Shown here piece by piece: positions 6,725-10,057 of a DNA stretch of 10,057 nt. Every line of letters begins with the position of its first letter. Position 1 is the first letter of the stretch. The notes beneath the pieces are model-generated. The model worked only from the letters and a program-made list of their open reading frames with translations. It was not told the DNA's origin and made no database searches. Made by a program: the position numbers and the translations under genes. The DNA is taken from NCBI GenBank assembly GCA_017424085.1, contig JAFPBP010000022.1, positions 1-10,057 of the forward strand, written 5' to 3'. Origin of the DNA: Clostridia bacterium (GTDB lineage Bacteria > Bacillota > Clostridia > Oscillospirales > UBA644).

Positions 6725-8143
6725 ATGTCCCATATCGAAACCGTACTCCAAACCGCAAAAAAACTGCATTTTATGGGCATCGGAGGCTCGTCCGTGAGCA
6801 GTCTTGCCCAGATCGCACTCCGTCGGGGATACACCGTTTCGGGGTCGGATATGCAGGAATCCGCAACCATTGACAAGCTTCGTTTTTTTGGGATCTCGGT
6901 TCGGATCGGTCAGGTCGCGGAAAACATTGATGCAGAAGCACCCGACGCCGTGATCATGACCGACGCCATCTCCCCCAATAACCCCGAGCTGATGCGTGCG
7001 CAGGAATTGAAGATCCCCGTATTCCGCAGAGCGGAATTTCTGGGGCAGATCCTGGACGGCTACCGCACCACCATCGGCGTTGCGGGAACGCACGGAAAGA
7101 CCACCACATCGTCCATGATCACCGCGATCCTGCTCACTGCAAACGCGGACCCCTCCGCCATCATCGGGGGGCACGTTAATCTGATCAAATCCTCCTACCG
7201 ACTGGGAAAATCGGACAATCTCTGCGTATTCGAAAGCTGTGAATTCAAGGAATCCTTCCGATTCTTCCGCTCTGATATCTCGGTGATCCTCAACATCGCC
7301 GAGGATCACATGGAATATTTCAAAACCAGAGAAAACGTCATCAACGCCTTCCGCAATTATCTGGGCAACATCAAGCCCGGCGGAACGCTGGTCACCAACG
7401 CCGAGGACGATAACGTGGCGGAAATGCTGGAGGGCTACGAAGGGAAAAAGCTTTTGTTCGGCAGATACCACGGGCATTTCCGTCCCAGCAAGATCGAGCT
7501 GAAGCACGGACTTCCCTCCTTCGACCTGAACTATCACCCCCGTAACGACGGACACGGCGAATACTGCGGACGGGTGGAGCTGTCGGTTCCCGGTCAGCAC
7601 AACATTTACAACGCCCTCGCCGCGGCGGCGGCGTGCTATGCCTGCGGGCTGACCTTCGATCAGATCATCGAGGGACTGCACGCCTACAACGGCGCAGGAC
7701 GGCGCTTTGAATATCATTGTACCGTCAACGGAGCCGTGGTTGCAGATGACTACGCCCACCATCCCGACGCCTATAACGTGACCTTCAAAACCGCACGGGA
7801 TCTTGGGTTCAAGCGGATCATCGCAATTCACCAGCCCCACACCTTCTCCCGCACGAAAATGATGATGAACGAATTTGTTGACGCGCTCTCCAAGGTGGAT
7901 CACGTGCTGGTCACCCCCATCTACGCGGCAAGGGAAACGAACGACGACTATAATATCTACGCCGAAGACGTGGTCCGTCGCCTGCCCAACGCAGAGCTGG
8001 TTCCCGACTTTGATGCGGTTGCAGATCGGATCAGAGAGCTTGCCCGCCCCGGAGATCTTTTCATCACGCTGGGCTGCGGCGATATTTACAAAGCGGCAAT
8101 TCTTACCTCCAAAAAATATGGCGAAACAAAATTCTCTTCTTAA
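6725..8143 (+). CDS. murC: UDP-N-acetylmuramate--L-alanine ligase
   Basis: ATP-dependent cytoplasmic ligase that adds L-alanine to UDP-N-acetylmuramate, the first amino acid of the peptidoglycan stem peptide. Three Mur-ligase domains are visible. The N-terminal UDP-binding fold has HFMGIGGSSVSSLA (residues 15-28) and VSGSD (38-42). The central ATPase domain has the P-loop GTHGKTTT (121-128), the ESCEFKESF segment and NIAEDHMEYF. The C-terminal domain has GRRFEYH, DDYAHHP and HQPHTFSRT. The HQPHTFSRT and DDYAHHP motifs distinguish MurC from MurD/E/F, and the N-terminal GIGG pattern argues against Mpl. Length is 472 residues, normal. The start is supported by GAGG at 6711-6714, 10 nt upstream. 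In many bacteria murC lies in the dcw cluster; here it stands apart from other mur genes, between a membrane protein and an oxidoreductase. Confidence 0.96.
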   Translation: MSHIETVLQTAKKLHFMGIGGSSVSSLAQIALRRGYTVSGSDMQESATIDKLRFFGISVRIGQVAENIDAEAPDAVIMTDAISPNNPELMRAQELKIPVFRRAEFLGQILDGYRTTIGVAGTHGKTTTSSMITAILLTANADPSAIIGGHVNLIKSSYRLGKSDNLCVFESCEFKESFRFFRSDISVILNIAEDHMEYFKTRENVINAFRNYLGNIKPGGTLVTNAEDDNVAEMLEGYEGKKLLFGRYHGHFRPSKIELKHGLPSFDLNYHPRNDGHGEYCGRVELSVPGQHNIYNALAAAAACYACGLTFDQIIEGLHAYNGAGRRFEYHCTVNGAVVADDYAHHPDAYNVTFKTARDLGFKRIIAIHQPHTFSRTKMMMNEFVDALSKVDHVLVTPIYAARETNDDYNIYAEDVVRRLPNAELVPDFDAVADRIRELARPGDLFITLGCGDIYKAAILTSKKYGETKFSS

Positions 8144-8161
8144 CCGAAAGGAGCGGACACC

Positions 8162-9253
8162 ATGAAAAAACTCGGATTCGGGCTGATGCGCCTGCCCAAA
8201 ACGGACCCTCAAGACCAAAAAGCGATCGACATTCCTCAATTCATCCAAATGACCGATCTGTTTTTGGAACGGGGCTTTACCTACTTTGACACGGCTTACA
8301 TGTACCATGACAGCGAGAGCGAACGGGCGGTCAAGACCGTAGTCACCTCCCGCATCCCCCGCGATAAATTCCTTTTGGCAACCAAGCTTCCCTCTCCCTA
8401 TCTGGAAAAGCCCGAGGATCTGGAGCGCATTTTCTGCGAGCAGCAGGAGAAATGCGGCGCAGACTATTTCGATTATTACCTGCTTCACTGCCTTAACACC
8501 CGCCTGTACGAAAAGGTTTCTGCCTTGGGAGCCTTCGAATTCGTGCAGCAGAAAAAAGCCGAGGGCAAGGTCCGTCGCATCGGATTTTCCTTCCACGATA
8601 CCGCAGACGTTTTGGATCGCATTCTGACCGAGCATCCCGAAATGGAATTCGTCCAGCTTCAGTTGAACTATCTGGATTGGGAATCCCCCACGGTCCAATC
8701 CCGCCTCTGCTACGAGGTTGCCCGCAAGCACGGGAAAGAGATCATCGTCATGGAGCCCATCAAGGGCGGCATGCTCGCCAACGTGCCCGACTCGGCACGG
8801 GCGCTGATGAACGCCGCAAACCCCGACCGCACCCCCGCAGAATGGGCGGTCCGCTTCGTGGCAAGCCTGGAAGGGGTCATCATGGTCCTCAGCGGAATGT
8901 CCAACATGGACCAGCTTGATGAAAACACCCGCTTCATGAGCGACTTTACCCCCCTCTCCGAGGAAGAGAACGCGATGCTTTTCGCCTGTGCGGAGCAGAT
9001 CAACAAATCCATCGCCGTCAACTGCACGGGATGCTCCTACTGCACCACCGACTGTCCCAAGCAGATCCCAATTCCCGCATGGTTTGACCTGTACAACAAG
9101 GAAGGGAAAAAGACCGAAAAAACCGTCGCCTTCGCCGCAGATCATCCGCTTCCCTCGGACTGCATCAAATGCGGAAAATGCGAAAAACAGTGCCCTCAGA
9201 AGCTTCCCATCCGTCGCCTCCTGCGCGCCGCAACCGACGCCTTGGAGCTGTAA
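8162..9253 (+). CDS. aldo/keto reductase with C-terminal two [4Fe-4S] ferredoxin-type domain
   Basis: A 363-residue oxidoreductase. Residues 1 to about 265 form the aldo/keto reductase barrel, with the catalytic tetrad visible as D43 and Y48 (FDTAYMYHDSE), K75 (LLATKLPS) and H109 (YYLLHCLN). VMEPIKGGMLANV and the SGMSNMDQLDEN segment are typical of this clostridial subgroup. The C-terminal part has two ferredoxin-type clusters, C288/C291/C294/C298-P and C334/C337/C340/C344-P, each able to bind a [4Fe-4S] centre. Proteins of this fused type are common in anaerobic Clostridia, but their substrates are largely unknown; electron transfer between NAD(P)H and an iron-sulfur partner is a reasonable inference. 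AAAGGAG at 8147-8153 is 8 nt upstream of the ATG. The gene is 18 nt after murC, probably the last of the transcript, and is followed by a strong terminator. No substrate can be assigned. Confidence 0.93.
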   Translation: MKKLGFGLMRLPKTDPQDQKAIDIPQFIQMTDLFLERGFTYFDTAYMYHDSESERAVKTVVTSRIPRDKFLLATKLPSPYLEKPEDLERIFCEQQEKCGADYFDYYLLHCLNTRLYEKVSALGAFEFVQQKKAEGKVRRIGFSFHDTADVLDRILTEHPEMEFVQLQLNYLDWESPTVQSRLCYEVARKHGKEIIVMEPIKGGMLANVPDSARALMNAANPDRTPAEWAVRFVASLEGVIMVLSGMSNMDQLDENTRFMSDFTPLSEEENAMLFACAEQINKSIAVNCTGCSYCTTDCPKQIPIPAWFDLYNKEGKKTEKTVAFAADHPLPSDCIKCGKCEKQCPQKLPIRRLLRAATDALEL

Positions 9254-9269
9254 AAAAAGCGCATAAAAT

Positions 9270-9306
9270 AAGTCCCATAGGATTGCTCCTATGGGACTTT
9301 TCTTTG
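9270..9306. terminator. bidirectional rho-independent terminator between convergent genes
   Basis: A perfect 13-bp stem (arms 9270-9282 and 9287-9299) encloses a 4-nt TTGC loop. On the + strand it is followed by a T-rich run (TTTTCTTT at 9298-9305). On the - strand the hairpin is followed by TATTTTATGCGC and then seven T, complementary to the A-rich stretch at 9252-9269. It lies in the 63-nt gap between the stops of the aldo/keto reductase gene (+) and the oadA-type gene (-), so it should stop transcripts arriving from both sides. Confidence 0.93.
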
Positions 9307-9316
9307 TAACTGAAAC

Positions 9317-10057
9317 TCAGACGGGGTGTACCTGTGCGGCGGCATCGGCGTGGGCGGAGTCTACGCCGTATTTTTCAGCCTGGCGGGTCTGGAAGAACTT
9401 GGTGGCAACCTGCTCGAAGAGTGCGTAGGAAAGCACGTCCTCGGGCTGCTCCTCATACTGCTTGACCTTCTCGCGCAGGGTTTCCAGCTCGGGAGCGATC
9501 AGATCTGCGGGACGGCAGGTGATGGGCTCCTCGTCGCCCAGGATCTTCTTGCGGAATTCGGGGTCGATCTCCACGGGAGTTTTGCCGTATTCGCCCTTGA
9601 CCAAGCCGCGGAATTCCTTGGAAACGTTTTCATAACGCCCGAAGATCACGTTGAAGACCGCCTGGGTTCCGACGATCTGCGAGGTGGGAGTAACGAGGGG
9701 AGGATAGCCTGCGTCGGCGCGGACGCGGGGAACCTCTTCGAGAACCTGCGTATATTTGTCCTCCTGCCCCATCTGCTTGAGCTGGGAAACCAGGTTGGAC
9801 AGCATTCCGCCGGGAACCTGATACAGAAGACCGTTCACGTCAACGCCCATGACCTTGGGATTGAGAAGACCGCTCTTCAGATATGCCTCGCGGAGAGGTG
9901 CGAAGATGGCGGACGCCTGATTGAGGGCATTCAGATCCAAGCCGGTATCGTACTCGGTGCCCTGCAGGGCGGCGACCATGACCTCGGTGGAGGGCTGAGA
10001 GGTGCCCATGGACAAGGGGGACAGAGCGGTGTCGATGATATCGACACCTGCCTCCAC
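9317..10057 (-). CDS. oadA: oxaloacetate decarboxylase alpha / pyruvate carboxylase B-type carboxyltransferase, C-terminal part
   Basis: C-terminal 247 or so residues of a biotin-dependent carboxyltransferase; the 5' end lies beyond the right edge. The frame reaches the edge at a GTG that is an internal valine, since EAGVDIIDTALSPLSMGTSQP is mid-protein in this family. Visible conserved segments are STEVMVAALQGTEYDTGLDL, MGVDVNGLLYQVPGGMLSNL, YPPLVTPTSQIVGTQAVFNV, and RYENVSKEFRGLVKGEYGKTP, all of the PYC/OADA conserved domain. The catalytic metal-binding barrel lies upstream, outside the window. The protein ends shortly after EDVLSYALFEQVATKFF with no biotinyl domain (no MKM motif), so the biotin carrier must be a separate protein, as in many Clostridia. 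It could be oxaloacetate decarboxylase alpha of a sodium-pump complex, pyruvate carboxylase subunit B, or the 5S transcarboxylase subunit; OadA is the likeliest name, and the substrate cannot be fixed from this part. Confidence 0.88.
   Translation of the reverse strand: MEAGVDIIDTALSPLSMGTSQPSTEVMVAALQGTEYDTGLDLNALNQASAIFAPLREAYLKSGLLNPKVMGVDVNGLLYQVPGGMLSNLVSQLKQMGQEDKYTQVLEEVPRVRADAGYPPLVTPTSQIVGTQAVFNVIFGRYENVSKEFRGLVKGEYGKTPVEIDPEFRKKILGDEEPITCRPADLIAPELETLREKVKQYEEQPEDVLSYALFEQVATKFFQTRQAEKYGVDSAHADAAAQVHPV

Noticed and set aside
6671..9145. 824-residue open frame on the - strand across murC and the aldo/keto reductase
   Set aside because: It is antisense to two well-supported genes that share one frame, and shows no domain; it is open only because of codon bias.
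8162..9253. The aldo/keto reductase with iron-sulfur domain as a novel fusion
   Set aside because: This domain pairing is common in anaerobic Clostridia, and the catalytic tetrad and both cysteine sets are complete.
10055..10057. GTG at the right edge as the start of the oadA-type gene
   Set aside because: It encodes an internal valine of a conserved mid-protein segment; the usual N-terminal catalytic barrel is missing and must lie outside the window.

Overview
The window looks like chromosomal housekeeping DNA from a Bacillota (Firmicutes) bacterium of class Clostridia, most likely an anaerobic, gut-type relative of the Oscillospirales or Christensenellales. This assignment is inferred from three things: the gene order dprA-topA-trmFO-plsX-acp-rnc, folate-dependent TrmFO (typical of Firmicutes), and a clostridial-style MurC beside an oxygen-sensitive ferredoxin-type aldo/keto reductase and an OadA-type carboxyltransferase. 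GC content is moderately high, roughly 55-60% by eye. No mobile element, CRISPR array, tRNA or rRNA is visible.

Layout: bases 1-9253 hold nine genes on the + strand, packed like an operon or a run of linked operons. They are the 3' end of dprA (DNA uptake and recombination), topA (topoisomerase I), trmFO (tRNA m5U54 methylation), plsX (acyl-phosphate synthesis for phospholipids), a small acyl-carrier-protein-like gene, rnc (RNase III), an unrecognised multi-pass membrane protein, murC (peptidoglycan precursor ligase), and an aldo/keto reductase with two C-terminal 4Fe-4S motifs. Gaps from topA to rnc are -4, +3, +6 and -8 nt, so these genes are probably translationally coupled. Gaps are wider (13-46 nt) at dprA/topA and after rnc. 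A strong hairpin at 9270-9299 ends the block and probably works in both directions. Beyond it, on the - strand, lies the 3' part of an oadA-type carboxyltransferase gene that runs off the right edge.

The genes serve core growth functions: DNA topology, tRNA and RNA processing, membrane lipid synthesis and cell-wall synthesis. The most unusual item is the ACP-like gene between plsX and rnc. It has the length, acidic helices and operon position of acyl carrier protein, but the serine that carries phosphopantetheine is replaced by glutamate (D-E-Y in place of D-S-L), so it should not be able to carry acyl groups. Other points of note are a six-unit KKxxA lysine-rich N-terminal extension on TopA, and a membrane protein plus murC in the place where smc usually follows rnc. 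I see no other candidate for a new system; the rest is conventional.
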